Numbered from the stretch's first letter, positions 8,977 to 17,243 are shown. The stretch is DNA of 43,474 nucleotides from Hyphomicrobiales bacterium (GCA_900470965.1 UCCS01000010.1:1-43474); one strand, 5' to 3'. The notes: generated from the sequence alone by a model not told the origin. Program-made: numbers and translations.

Positions 8977-9834
8977 ATGACGTTCTTTTCACGGGTTCTG
9001 ACGGCGACATCAGCCGCAGCCATCATCGCGACGGCCGGCATCGCGCATGCCGAAGACAAGAAGTGGACGACGGTGACGATCGCCACCGAAGGCGCCTTCA
9101 AGCCCTATAACTTCACCAAGCCGGATGGTTCGCTCGATGGTTACGAGATCGAGCTGACCAAATATCTCTGCGACCACATGAAGGTCGAGTGCAAGATCGT
9201 CGTCCAGAATTTCGATGGCATGATCCCGGCGCTGAACGCCGGCAAGTTCGACGCCATCATCTCCGGCATGTCGGCGACGGCCAAGCGCGAAGAGGTTATC
9301 GCCTTCAGCGATTCCTACGGCTCCACCGGTCAGGCCTTTGCGACCTCGAAGACGGGCGATCTCGCAAACCTGCCTGAAAAGGGCCGGGTCTTCTCGCTCG
9401 CAAGCGATGAAGCGGGCGCTGCTGCCGAGATCGAAAAGATCAAGCCGGCGCTGCAGGGCAAGACGATCGGCGTTCAGACGGCCTCAACCGCAGCGACCTT
9501 CGTTGACAAATATCTGAAGGGTATCGTCGATGTCAGAGAATACAAGACGACGGAAGAGCATGATCTCGATCTCAAGGCCGGTCGTGTCGATATCGTCATG
9601 GCGTCCATGGCCTATCTGACCACGGCTTCCGAGAAGCCAGGCAACGAGGACATGACGACCACCGGCCCGCGCTTCCAGGGCGGCTTCCTCGGCCGCGGCA
9701 GCTCCGTTGGCCTGCGCAAGAGCGACACCGAGTTGAAGGCCATGTTCAACGACGCAATTGCCGCCGCAAAGGCGGATGGCACGATCAAAACGCTGTCGGA
9801 AAAGTGGTTCGGCTTCGACGTCACGCCGAAGTGA
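8977..9834 (+). CDS. Polar amino acid ABC transporter periplasmic binding protein
   Basis: 285 residues with a Sec signal peptide ending near IAHA/ED (residue about 26), then a type-II bacterial extracellular solute-binding fold (SBP_bac_3): EGAFKPYNF, GYEIELTKYLC, NFDGMIPALNAGKFDAIISGM and GVQTAST are characteristic. The family covers lysine/arginine/ornithine, histidine, glutamine and opine binders; the exact ligand cannot be read here. Strong AAGGGGAG ribosome site before ATG 8977, 36 bases after the ATPase gene, in keeping with the high level needed for a binding protein. Followed by a strong hairpin. Confidence 0.95.
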   Translation: MTFFSRVLTATSAAAIIATAGIAHAEDKKWTTVTIATEGAFKPYNFTKPDGSLDGYEIELTKYLCDHMKVECKIVVQNFDGMIPALNAGKFDAIISGMSATAKREEVIAFSDSYGSTGQAFATSKTGDLANLPEKGRVFSLASDEAGAAAEIEKIKPALQGKTIGVQTASTAATFVDKYLKGIVDVREYKTTEEHDLDLKAGRVDIVMASMAYLTTASEKPGNEDMTTTGPRFQGGFLGRGSSVGLRKSDTELKAMFNDAIAAAKADGTIKTLSEKWFGFDVTPK

Positions 9835-9848
9835 GTAAATTTGCGATT

Positions 9849-9879
9849 GATACCCGGCGAGTGAAAGTCGCCGGGTATC
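9849..9879 (+). terminator. Hairpin ending the amidohydrolase/ABC operon
   Basis: Perfect 12-bp stem (GATACCCGGCGA / TCGCCGGGTATC) with a 7-base loop, 15 bases after the binding-protein stop. The following bases (GCCATTTGG) have only a short T-run, so it may act as a terminator or as a 3' mRNA stabiliser. Confidence 0.7.
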
Positions 9880-10102
9880 GCCATTTGGCCGGCCATCAGC
9901 GCCTGCGCGTAGCGTTCCACCGATCTCCTTGATGGCAGAGACGTCGGACCAGCCATAGCGCTCAACATTCCGTCGCGGAATATTCAATGGATAGACCCTT
10001 GCAGCGCTCGTAAAGCGGCGCCTATACCGCTATTCGTGTGGCTGCGAGTATTGCGATCGACAAGCCCGATATTGGGACCGACCCATTGCGAAGGAGTAAG
10101 CT

Positions 10103-10480
10103 ATGGCCAATCTTCCCGATATGACGAAACACCGCGGCTTCCCATCGGGCATGCCGGGGAGCGGCATTCAGTTCACCATCCGGCGGGCCAATCCCAGGGG
10201 CGTGACGCCGATCAAGGCCCTGCCCCGCCGCGCCCGACCCGGCACGGCAGAGCACCGGGTCGATGCAGCCTTCCTGCATGCGCTCTGGCATCATTTCGGG
10301 GCAGAGCCCTTCGAGCGTGGCAATCTGGACGCGGCTCGGCTCAACCTGCTCTTTGGACGAGAAGTGGTGGCTGTGGACAAGGATTTCGATCCGATGTCCT
10401 ATGAGGCGATGCTCGTCATCGACGAAAAGGTAGCACGTCAGAATTTCCCGGAATCGTTTGAAGATGTCATGGAAATTTGA
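10103..10480 (+). CDS. Hypothetical protein, 125 aa
   Basis: Soluble, mixed-composition protein with no signal peptide or membrane segment; I recognise no domain. The N-terminal third is basic and proline-rich (GFPSGMPGSG, RRARPGTAEHR), the C-terminal two thirds acidic and helical-looking, ending in FEDVMEI. ATG 10103 has an excellent AAGGAG site 6 bases upstream and codon use is like neighbouring genes, which favours this strand over a longer open frame on the opposite strand (10022-10573). It stands alone between the ABC operon hairpin and the convergent DUF309 gene. Confidence 0.6.
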   Translation: MANLPDMTKHRGFPSGMPGSGIQFTIRRANPRGVTPIKALPRRARPGTAEHRVDAAFLHALWHHFGAEPFERGNLDAARLNLLFGREVVAVDKDFDPMSYEAMLVIDEKVARQNFPESFEDVMEI

Positions 10481-10594
10481 TGAGAACGCTGGCGATGGGC
10501 ACTGAGCGTTGGGTCCACGGCCATCATCATCGGAAAGCTGAGCACGTAGCGATTGCCCGTGTTGTTGTCTCAATCAGAGCTGCCAATAGATCCC

Positions 10595-11131
10595 TTATGG
10601 CGCGAAGCTTCGTGGGTTTCCAAGAATGAAATCGTAAACCGGTTCGGGCTGTCCCAGCCCCGTCGTCCGCAAAACCGGCGGAATGCTTGCCGATGCTTCT
10701 GCCCTGTCAGCAAGGATCGCTGGCGACATTCCAAGTGCCTGCGAAAAGGCCTCATGCGGGACTTTCGATAGTTGACGAAACAGCCCGGCGGCGCGGCCTG
10801 CATGACGCATGGCCGGTGCGCGCTTGCCTTCGCGGATCTTCACGCCGGCAGCAGAGAGCAGGATCAAGCCCTTAAGCAGGGTGCGCAGCGCACTGCCTCT
10901 CGCCGCGACCTGCCAGATCCCTTCCCAGGCCTCATGGGCTTCCCAGTAATAGCCATGGTTGAAAAGGTCAGAGCCCCACGCGAATTCATCGGAATCGAGT
11001 GTCGGAAGAATCGGCGCAGGCTCGACCCGGTAACTGTGCCCTGCCGGATCCCTGACGGGATGGGGCATTCGGCCGGGCAAATAGGCGTAGCGCGGAAAGC
11101 TTCTCTGCGGCAGTAGACGAGGACGTTGCAT
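10595..11131 (-). CDS. DUF309 domain protein
   Basis: About 178 residues. The central FNHGYYWEAHEAWEGIW block followed by a helical stretch with LLKGLILLSAAGVKIREGK is the DUF309 signature, a small all-helical family of unknown function. The N-terminal part (RYAYLPGRMPHPVRDPAGHSY) resembles what I recall of rhizobial members. Start is uncertain: the frame is open to a TTG at 11197, with ATGs at 11149, 11146 and 11131; I chose 11131 because the conserved-looking N-terminus begins there, but its ribosome site (GAGG two bases before) is too close to be convincing. Sits downstream of the MYG1-family gene on the same strand, 141 bases away. Confidence 0.75.
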   Translation of the reverse strand: MQRPRLLPQRSFPRYAYLPGRMPHPVRDPAGHSYRVEPAPILPTLDSDEFAWGSDLFNHGYYWEAHEAWEGIWQVAARGSALRTLLKGLILLSAAGVKIREGKRAPAMRHAGRAAGLFRQLSKVPHEAFSQALGMSPAILADRAEASASIPPVLRTTGLGQPEPVYDFILGNPRSFAP

Positions 11132-11272
11132 AACCTCAACAATCATCATGCCGGTGACCATGATCGCAAGCGAAGCTGTGCGCAAGCCGGCCGACAAATC
11201 GCTTCGTCGCCCGCCATTGGATCGGCTTTCCTTATAAGCGCGGAACGACGTCGCCGACGCACGCCGATCGTC

Positions 11273-12193
11273 CTACGAAAGGGCCTCGTCTACGGCGATT
11301 TGTGCCATCGCAAGTGCTGCTTCGCGGGTTTTTGCCGCCGCGACGAAGAGGCCTTTGTGGCAGAAGGTTGCTCCTGCGACGCCGCAGACGCGCTCGAGTT
11401 CCTGGCCGGTCAATCCCGCCCAGGATGCAGGCAAATCGGCGCGCAGCTCGAAGCCCTCGTCAGCGCGGCGGATACCGGTCAGGCACCAGTCGTTTTCCCG
11501 GGGGTGAACGACGAAAAGCAGATGATCGGCCCTCGCCCTAACGATCGCTGCACGAAAAGGCATGCCCATCGGCAGTTCGAGGACGCGCCCCTCGCCTGTT
11601 TCGTTGATCGCACTGAGAACGAGGGCTTCGGCGCGCAGCTTGGCATCCTGCGTCGTGATACCGGCCTCGACGAAGCTTCGCGCGATCGAAAGGGCGGCAT
11701 GGAACGCCCTGTCATCGGCCTCGGGATCCTTGGCATCGAAAACCGGCTTCAGGGTTTCCAGCAAGGCCGGCAGCGTAAGGCCAGCCAGCTCGCCTGCGAT
11801 GGAAGGATCAAGTGCACCATTGTCGGTCAGATCGACAGGCAAGACGAACTTGGCGTCGAACGAAGCATGCACCGATGAAACATGCGCTTCGGGCACTCCC
11901 AGAGCTGCAAGATAATCAGCCCCATAGTGTTTCCAGACCAGGCCGAAGGAACTGTAGGGCCGTCCGTCCCCACGCACGGGCGCGCCACGCTGATGGTGGT
12001 CGAAAATACCTGCGGCGGGATCATACTGCGCGCCGACGTCGTAGATGATGCGATCGGTGGCCGGTGTGGTCCATTCGACATTTCGGCTGCGAATGATCCT
12101 GGCCTCAGGGAACAGCCGGGTCAGGATGACGCTCGAAAGCAACTCATCGGCGTGGAAGCCGCCGGAATGCGTAACCAGGTATGAAGGGGTCAT
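11273..12193 (-). CDS. MYG1-family (UPF0160) metal-dependent hydrolase
   Basis: 306 residues with the family hallmarks: THSGGFHADE at residues 8-17, YDVG near 51 and DHHQRG near 65, which together resemble the metal site of DHH phosphoesterases. The eukaryotic member MYG1 has been described as a 3'-5' RNA exonuclease acting in nucleus and mitochondria; the bacterial role is not established. ATG at 12193. No signal peptide, so cytosolic. Transcribed away from the desaturase module; the 461 bases upstream include an inverted repeat at 12363-12381. Confidence 0.88.
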   Translation of the reverse strand: MTPSYLVTHSGGFHADELLSSVILTRLFPEARIIRSRNVEWTTPATDRIIYDVGAQYDPAAGIFDHHQRGAPVRGDGRPYSSFGLVWKHYGADYLAALGVPEAHVSSVHASFDAKFVLPVDLTDNGALDPSIAGELAGLTLPALLETLKPVFDAKDPEADDRAFHAALSIARSFVEAGITTQDAKLRAEALVLSAINETGEGRVLELPMGMPFRAAIVRARADHLLFVVHPRENDWCLTGIRRADEGFELRADLPASWAGLTGQELERVCGVAGATFCHKGLFVAAAKTREAALAMAQIAVDEALS

Positions 12194-12362
12194 TGTCAGA
12201 TGCGTCTCTCGGAACCGGGACTTTGTTGCCCGTCCTGATAGCCTGCGTCGGTCGCGAGCTCAACAGCGGGTGCGGGAAGCGACAGAATTCTTTCGATCCG
12301 GATAGCTTGCAGGCATCCCGGACGCGATGCAGCCACAATGCTGCAGTAATACCGTAAACATC

Positions 12363-12381
12363 CGAGGATATTGTATCCTCG
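12363..12381. promoter_or_regulatory. Perfect inverted repeat, candidate operator
   Basis: CGAGGATA and TATCCTCG (8-bp arms, 3-base TTG centre) form a perfect 19-base inverted repeat. It lies 170 bases upstream of the MYG1-family gene and 274 bases upstream of the DUF4167-like gene. No T-run follows, so a protein-binding site is more likely than a terminator. No regulator gene is adjacent, so the binding protein is unknown. Confidence 0.45.
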
Positions 12382-12624
12382 ATGATGCAGGCTCCGTTGC
12401 CCGATTGCCGACGCGCGCTTGCCACCTTCCCATCAGCGATTTGTGGCAGCCGCAGTGGAGTATTGCTTCTGCGCGTGGATCTCATACAGACCAGATCAGA
12501 ATGACCCCATCTGCTGGCGGAAACGCCGCCTCGCCGCTCACTAACGCACCTTGCCGCAGTCTCCTAAGACAAGGCATCAGTTGCAAGCTGCGCAGAGCAC
12601 TCAAGCAATCATTTTCAGACAATC

Positions 12625-12654
12625 AGGAGCGAACCCGCGCGGTTCGGATCTATC
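12625..12654 (+). promoter_or_regulatory. Shine-Dalgarno with a folded (hairpin) spacer
   Basis: AGGAG at 12625-12629 lies 25 bases from the ATG at 12655, too far for normal initiation. Immediately after it, CGAACC (12630-12635) pairs with GGTTCG (12641-12646) around a 5-base loop. When folded, the hairpin leaves only 8 unpaired bases to the ATG, close to ideal. The alternative is that the weak GGAT at 12646-12649 is the real site. A shape-dependent start of this kind could respond to temperature, which would suit a gene coupled to a desaturase; that is inference. Confidence 0.45.
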
Positions 12655-12855
12655 ATGAATAATCACCATTTCGCCCACCCCAATAGAAGTGCTACACCAT
12701 CGAGGCAGCGCCTGCTGGATCGACACAAGCAGTACCTTCAGTTTGCCGAGCTGAAATCTTTAGCCGGCGACCGGATTGGCGCAGAAAATGACTACCAGCA
12801 TGCCGAACACTTCTTCCGCAGCGCTGCCCAACAGAAAGACGCCGACCGACTATGA
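12655..12855 (+). CDS. Small DUF4167-like protein, 66 aa
   Basis: The segment RQRLLDRHKQYLQFAE...GDRIGAENDYQHAEHFFR (residues about 18-54) matches the helical core I know from DUF4167 proteins of Rhizobiales, which normally sit in longer, Arg/Asn-rich, RNA-binding-looking proteins. Here only the core remains, with a His-rich start (MNNHHFAH) and no basic extension. Function unknown. ATG 12655 is the first possible start in this frame; its stop overlaps the desaturase ATG by 4 bases (ATGA), a strong sign of co-translation. Upstream is an unusual folded ribosome-site spacer. Confidence 0.72.
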   Translation: MNNHHFAHPNRSATPSRQRLLDRHKQYLQFAELKSLAGDRIGAENDYQHAEHFFRSAAQQKDADRL

Positions 12856-13877
12856 ACGCAACGATGACGGCCGGCCAAGACGCCGGTACCGAAAAAGCCT
12901 GGCTCAAGATTCTCTCGAATTACCGAAAACCCAATACAGGCCGAAGCCTGTACGAACTGGCCGTGACGCTGATCCCGTTTATCCTTCTTTGGGCAGCAGC
13001 GTGGGTTGCGATCCACTTCGGCTATTGGCTCGGCTTAATCCTCGTCGTCCCGGCAGCCGGATTCCTGTTGCGGCTCTTCATGCTGCAACACGATTGCGGG
13101 CACGGCTCGTTCTTCGGACGGCGTCAGTGGGATGACTGGACAGGGCGCGCGATCGGCGTTCTCACGCTCACGCCCTACGACTATTGGCGACGCGCGCACG
13201 CGGAACACCATGCCTCAGCCGGCAATCTGGACGAGAGGGGGGTCGGCGATATCACCACGCTGACGGTCGAGGAATATCGCGCCCTGACGAGGCGAGGAAA
13301 ACTCACCTATCGCCTATACCGGCATCCCCTGGTCATGTTCGGCATTGGCCCTGCCTATCTTTTTCTCTTCAAGCAAAGACTGCCATTCGGCATGATGCGC
13401 TCCGGGGTGTTGCCCTGGCTTTCGACGATGGCGACCAACGCCGGCATCGCGGCACTCGCCATTCTCCTCATCTGGGCCGTCGGCATCGTTCCCTTTCTGC
13501 TGATCCATCTGCCAATCGTTCTACTTGCCGGATCGGCTGGTGTCTGGCTGTTCTATGTTCAACACCAATTCGAAGACACCCACTGGTCCAAGCCTCCGGA
13601 ATGGACGTTCCCCTATTCCGCCATGCATGGCGCCTCGCATTATGATCTGCCGCGCCCGCTGCGATGGATCACCGCCAATATCGGCATGCACCATGTCCAC
13701 CATCTATCGAGCCGAGTGCCGTTTTACCGGTTGCCGGAAGTGCTGCGGGACTATCCGGAGCTGGCGAAACTTGGGCGCATCAACATTCGTGACAGCCTCA
13801 GCTGCGTGAAACTCATCCTCTGGGACGAGACGGCACGACGGCTGATTTCGCTGCGTGAGGCAGAGGCACGCGCCTAA
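12852..13877 (+). CDS. Membrane fatty acid desaturase
   Basis: 341-residue integral-membrane di-iron desaturase (acyl-lipid or acyl-CoA type). Histidine boxes: HDCGH at 80-84, HAEHH at 116-120 and HVHH within MHHVHHLSSRVPFY near 275-280, all intact, with hydrophobic spans at about 36-75 and 165-225 giving the usual two membrane hairpins. Introduces a double bond into membrane lipid acyl chains; position (delta-9, delta-12) cannot be told from sequence. Start ATG 12852 overlaps the upstream small gene, so expression depends on that gene's translation. Probable role in membrane fluidity or stress adaptation. Confidence 0.93.
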   Translation: MNATMTAGQDAGTEKAWLKILSNYRKPNTGRSLYELAVTLIPFILLWAAAWVAIHFGYWLGLILVVPAAGFLLRLFMLQHDCGHGSFFGRRQWDDWTGRAIGVLTLTPYDYWRRAHAEHHASAGNLDERGVGDITTLTVEEYRALTRRGKLTYRLYRHPLVMFGIGPAYLFLFKQRLPFGMMRSGVLPWLSTMATNAGIAALAILLIWAVGIVPFLLIHLPIVLLAGSAGVWLFYVQHQFEDTHWSKPPEWTFPYSAMHGASHYDLPRPLRWITANIGMHHVHHLSSRVPFYRLPEVLRDYPELAKLGRINIRDSLSCVKLILWDETARRLISLREAEARA

Positions 13878-13904
13878 CAGCAGCCCGGCGCGCGCAGCAA
13901 TCGG

Positions 13905-14708
13905 TCAGCTCAGATTCTTCAGATAAAGCGAGAGCAGCTGCGTCTGGGAGGAGATGCCGAGCTTGCGATAGACGTTGCGGCGGTGAACCTTCACCGTCCC
14001 CGTCGAGATGTTGAGCTTCAGGCCGATCGATTCCGACGAATGGCCCTGCAGCACCAGTTCGACGATTGCCGTTTCACGGCCCGTCAGGTTGAGGTCGTGC
14101 CAGACAGTATCGGCGCGCGGGATGCCCTCGCTTTTGCGGCGGCTCCTGCCTCTCGCGGCAAGCTGCGTGTCGAAGCGCGGCGCGAGCCCGGCCCAATAAT
14201 GTTTCACCATGCTGGCCACGAGCGGCTCGACCTTCTTCAGCGTGGCGAATTCGGCGGGTGGGAAAACGCCGGTCTTTTCGCGCCGCATCAGCGACAACAC
14301 GACCGTGATATCGCCATCGACAGGTACGAAGAAGCCGATTTCCTCGGCAAGTCCCGTCTGGACGTAATAGGTGCGATAATATTCGCTGGAAAAGAACCGG
14401 TCCGGCGCCAGCTCGCGCATCTTGAAGACGCCTTCACGCCTCTCCCGAGCGGTATGATAGAAGGGATCGAGCAGGTAAGGACCGGCCTGATAGAGCGTCA
14501 CGAAAACGACGTGCTCTTGGCGATCGAAGGTGCTGTAGAGATCGATCGGCCGCTCTTTTCCGCGATAGGCGAAGACGACGACATAGTCGAAGCGCACGAG
14601 TGCGGCCATCATCTGGCGGAACGTATCGCCGAAGCCCGCATCCGTCATAGCTGACTTGCCGACCGTGGCATTGAAAGCGGCAAACAGCGTCTCCAGGTCG
14701 ATACTCAC
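13905..14708 (-). CDS. LuxR-type transcriptional regulator
   Basis: 267 residues from a GTG at 14708: an N-terminal domain of about 190 residues without membrane segments (possible small-molecule sensor, not a clear acyl-homoserine-lactone domain) and a C-terminal GerE/LuxR helix-turn-helix at about 205-265 ([22 protein letters not shown], then [15 protein letters not shown]). The frame is open to an ATG at 14774, giving 289 residues, but the GTG has a strong GGGGAAGGG ribosome site just upstream, so I prefer it. Divergent from the PotABCD-type operon, which it probably controls. Confidence 0.88.
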   Translation of the reverse strand: MSIDLETLFAAFNATVGKSAMTDAGFGDTFRQMMAALVRFDYVVVFAYRGKERPIDLYSTFDRQEHVVFVTLYQAGPYLLDPFYHTARERREGVFKMRELAPDRFFSSEYYRTYYVQTGLAEEIGFFVPVDGDITVVLSLMRREKTGVFPPAEFATLKKVEPLVASMVKHYWAGLAPRFDTQLAARGRSRRKSEGIPRADTVWHDLNLTGRETAIVELVLQGHSSESIGLKLNISTGTVKVHRRNVYRKLGISSQTQLLSLYLKNLS

Positions 14709-14785
14709 TAGCCCTTCCCCTTCGCCGTACTGCGCAATTTCACATAGCTCGGATATACACCTTCCACGAAACATTGTGCGCCTAA

Positions 14786-14808
14786 ATACCTCTCTCGGGG
14801 TATATACC
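14786..14808. promoter_or_regulatory. ATACC/GGTAT repeat cluster, candidate LuxR-type operator
   Basis: GGTATATACC at 14799-14808 is a perfect 10-bp palindrome, and a further ATACC at 14786-14790 makes an inverted pair with the GGTAT half. The cluster lies between the divergent LuxR gene (start 14708) and potA-like gene (start 14899), where the shared promoters must be. LuxR proteins bind short palindromes as dimers; the link to this regulator is inference. Confidence 0.45.
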
Positions 14809-14898
14809 GCGCAGGAAGCTCAGGCTTACTCTTTCCTTAACGACGGTGGCAATAAGGCAGCGACAGACTGCCATTCCAACCAACCGCAGGGAACAGAC

Positions 14899-15990
14899 GT
14901 GGCATCCGCTTCGACGAACGATATCGAATTCCGTTCGGTCACAAAAAACTATGGCGCTGTGACCGCCGTAACGGACATCAACCTTACTGTGCCCAAGGGC
15001 GCGTTCCTGGCGCTGCTCGGGCCTTCGGGCTGCGGCAAGACGACCTGCCTGCGCATGATCGGCGGCTTCGAACAGCCGAGCGAGGGCACCGTGCTGATCG
15101 ACGGGCGTGAGATGAACGGCGTTCCGGCCTATCGCCGACCCGTCAACATGGTCTTCCAGCACTACGCGCTGTTTCCGCATTTCAATGTCGAGCAGAACGT
15201 TGCCTACGGGCTGAAGCAGATGCGCCCGAGGGTCGGGTCAGCGGAGATCGACCGCCGTGTCGCCGAGGCGCTCGAGATGGTCCGGCTTGGCGGCTTTGCC
15301 AAGCGGCGGATTCATGAAATGTCGGGTGGCCAGCAGCAGCGTGTGGCGCTCGCTCGTGCCATCGTCAATCGCCCCTCCGTCCTGCTGCTCGACGAGCCGC
15401 TGGCAGCCCTCGACAAGAAGCTGCGCTCGGCGATGCAGATCGAGCTGCAGACCCTGCAGCGCGAACTCGGCATCACCTTCGTCCTCGTCACCCACGACCA
15501 GGAAGAGGCGCTTTCGATGGCTGATGTCGTCTGCGTCATGAGTGCCGGGCGCATCCGTCAGCTCGGCAGCCCGCAGGAAGTCTATGACCGCCCGGCCGAT
15601 CTTTTCGTCGCCGATTTCGTCGGCAAGACCAACCGCATCGCTGCCGCGATGGAGGCTGATGGCACGACGCTGCGGCTGGCGGACGGTTCGGCGATGGCCT
15701 CCGGCAAGTGTTTTGCGTCAGGCGACGTCATCGCTGCACTGCGCCCAGAGGCGATCCATCTGACGCGCGAAGGGGCGTCATCAGGCACGTCGTTCAAAGG
15801 GACGGTGACGCACCGCATCTTCCTAGGCTCCTCTGCCGAATATGCCGTCAGTGTGCCGGGGCTTGGCGACTTCCTGATCACGGCCGATCGCCGCGGCATG
15901 AACGAGAGCGATCTCGTGGAGCCGGGCGAGGAGGTTTTCCTCGGCTTCGACCCTGCCGCCATCCATGTCTTTCCAGCATCGAATGCATAA
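14899..15990 (+). CDS. PotA-type ABC transporter ATP-binding protein
   Basis: 363-residue ATPase of the spermidine/putrescine family. Walker [10 protein letters not shown] (about residues 40-48), Q-loop FQHYALF, signature MSGGQQQR, Walker B VLLLDEP and H-loop THDQEEA are intact; the last 100 residues form a TOBE domain (ALRPEAIHL region). The open frame runs upstream to 14656, into the divergent regulator, but the GTG at 14899 has AGGGA 8 bases before it and begins at the family's usual N-terminus. First gene of a five-gene operon with a Tat-exported binding protein, two permeases and an SDR. Confidence 0.93.
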   Translation: MASASTNDIEFRSVTKNYGAVTAVTDINLTVPKGAFLALLGPSGCGKTTCLRMIGGFEQPSEGTVLIDGREMNGVPAYRRPVNMVFQHYALFPHFNVEQNVAYGLKQMRPRVGSAEIDRRVAEALEMVRLGGFAKRRIHEMSGGQQQRVALARAIVNRPSVLLLDEPLAALDKKLRSAMQIELQTLQRELGITFVLVTHDQEEALSMADVVCVMSAGRIRQLGSPQEVYDRPADLFVADFVGKTNRIAAAMEADGTTLRLADGSAMASGKCFASGDVIAALRPEAIHLTREGASSGTSFKGTVTHRIFLGSSAEYAVSVPGLGDFLITADRRGMNESDLVEPGEEVFLGFDPAAIHVFPASNA

Positions 15991-16012
15991 ACCAAAACAA
16001 GGGAACAGCATC

Positions 16013-17176
16013 ATGAGCAAGGATTATAAGGACAATCTGCCCATTTCCGCCGAAGGTTTCATGGACGAGTTCATGCGCCTGAAGCGCGGTTCCGTCAGCC
16101 GCCGCCACTTCCTCGGCATTACCGGCCTCGGTCTTGCGACCGCCGTGCTGTCTCGCTTCCCCGGCGCGCTATCGACGCCCGCCTATGCGGCAGAAGATCT
16201 CGGTACGCAGATGTCGATCGCTACATGGCCGAACTACCACGACCCGGCGACCTTCGAGAACTTCAAGACGGCAACCGGCGTTGCCGTCGAGGTCAATGTC
16301 TTCGGTTCGAACGAGGAGATGCTCGCCAAGCTGCAGGCCGGCGCCTCCGGCTGGTCGCTCTTCGTGCCGACCAATTACACGATCTCGACCCATCACAAGC
16401 TCGGCCTGATCGAAGAACTCGACCTTTCGAAGATCCCGAACTTCAGCCAGGCAAGCGAAAGTCCGCGCTTCACCAAGGAAGGGCAGATCGACGGCAAGAC
16501 CTATGCCGTGCCGAAGAATTGGGGCACGACCGGCTTCTCCGTCAATACGTCTAAGATCAAGACCAAGCTTTCGAGCTGGAAGGATTTCTTCGAGATCGCC
16601 CAAACGGAAGCCGACGGCCGTGCCATGGTGCATGACTATCAGTTGACGACGATCGGCAGCGCGCTTGTTTCGCTCGGCTATGACTTCAATTCGATCAAGG
16701 CTGACGAGCTTGCCAAGGCGGAAGAACTGCTGATCAGGGTCAAGCCGCATCTCTTCGCCATCAATTCCGACTATCAGCCGTCGATGCGTTCGACCGATGC
16801 ATGGCTGACCATGTGCTGGACCAATGACGGCGCGCAGCTCAACCGCGACATGCCGGAGCTTGCCTACATCCTCGGCACCGACGGCGGCGAAATCTGGACC
16901 GACTATTACGCAATCCCCAAGGATGCGCCGAACAAGGCTGCCGGCTACGCGTTGCTCAACTATCTGATGGACCCGCAGAATGCGGTGAAGGAGCACATCG
17001 CCAACGGTGCGCCGACCACCGACAGCCGCATCATTGCGCTGCTGCCGAAGGAGGTTACGTCCAACAAGATCGTCTATCCGGACGAAGCAGCCCTTACGCC
17101 ACTGGAATTCGGCGCCGCCGTGACACTCACCGATCCGGGTCGTGCTGAACTGATGGCGCGCTTCAAGTCGGCCTGA
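16013..17176 (+). CDS. PotD-type periplasmic binding protein with Tat signal
   Basis: 387 residues. The N-terminus carries a twin-arginine signal (SVSRRHFLGITGLGLAT around residue 27-42) with cleavage likely near PAYA/AED, so it is exported folded. The body matches the polyamine/iron-type binding family (TWPNYHDPATFENFKTATG; FGSNEEMLAKLQAG; SLFVPTNYTI; WTDYYAIPKDAPNK). Substrate could be a polyamine or another cationic compound. ATG 16013 follows AAGGGA; the frame is open 48 bases further upstream but that overlaps the ATPase gene and precedes no signal-like sequence. Followed by a strong hairpin. Confidence 0.93.
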   Translation: MSKDYKDNLPISAEGFMDEFMRLKRGSVSRRHFLGITGLGLATAVLSRFPGALSTPAYAAEDLGTQMSIATWPNYHDPATFENFKTATGVAVEVNVFGSNEEMLAKLQAGASGWSLFVPTNYTISTHHKLGLIEELDLSKIPNFSQASESPRFTKEGQIDGKTYAVPKNWGTTGFSVNTSKIKTKLSSWKDFFEIAQTEADGRAMVHDYQLTTIGSALVSLGYDFNSIKADELAKAEELLIRVKPHLFAINSDYQPSMRSTDAWLTMCWTNDGAQLNRDMPELAYILGTDGGEIWTDYYAIPKDAPNKAAGYALLNYLMDPQNAVKEHIANGAPTTDSRIIALLPKEVTSNKIVYPDEAALTPLEFGAAVTLTDPGRAELMARFKSA

Positions 17177-17194
17177 CACCACCTCTGAATGCCG

Positions 17195-17220
17195 GGCTCC
17201 CGCGGCTTACTGCGGGAGCC
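17195..17220 (+). terminator. Hairpin after the binding-protein gene
   Basis: GGCTCCCGC pairs with GCGGGAGCC, a perfect 9-bp GC-rich stem with an 8-base loop, 18 bases after the potD-like stop and 23 bases before the permease gene. No T-run follows, so it probably stabilises the upstream message or causes partial termination, raising binding protein over permease. Confidence 0.6.
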
Positions 17221-17243
17221 GGTTCAGCTCCTCGATCTGGCGG

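Larger units (their letters stand above)
12194..12654. other. 461-base intergenic region, no convincing gene
   Basis: Short open frames on both strands here lack ribosome sites and recognisable sequence. The region separates the minus-strand MYG1-family gene from the plus-strand DUF4167-like/desaturase pair, so it should hold both promoters. Two structures stand out: a perfect 8-bp inverted repeat at 12363-12381 and a hairpin at 12630-12646 between a Shine-Dalgarno sequence and the start codon at 12655. Confidence 0.6.

Noticed and set aside
10022..10573. 183-codon minus-strand frame
   Set aside because: Lacks a ribosome site, whereas the overlapping plus-strand frame at 10103 has a strong one and better codon use.
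11126..11878. 250-codon plus-strand frame
   Set aside because: Antisense to the MYG1-family and DUF309 region; the minus strand has intact catalytic motifs.
12144..12485. 113-codon minus-strand frame upstream of the MYG1-family gene
   Set aside because: Overlaps the start of that gene, crosses the inverted repeat, and shows no domain or ribosome site.
16169..17182. 337-codon minus-strand frame opposite the potD-like gene
   Set aside because: Mirror frame of a well-supported binding-protein gene; no ribosome site or domain.
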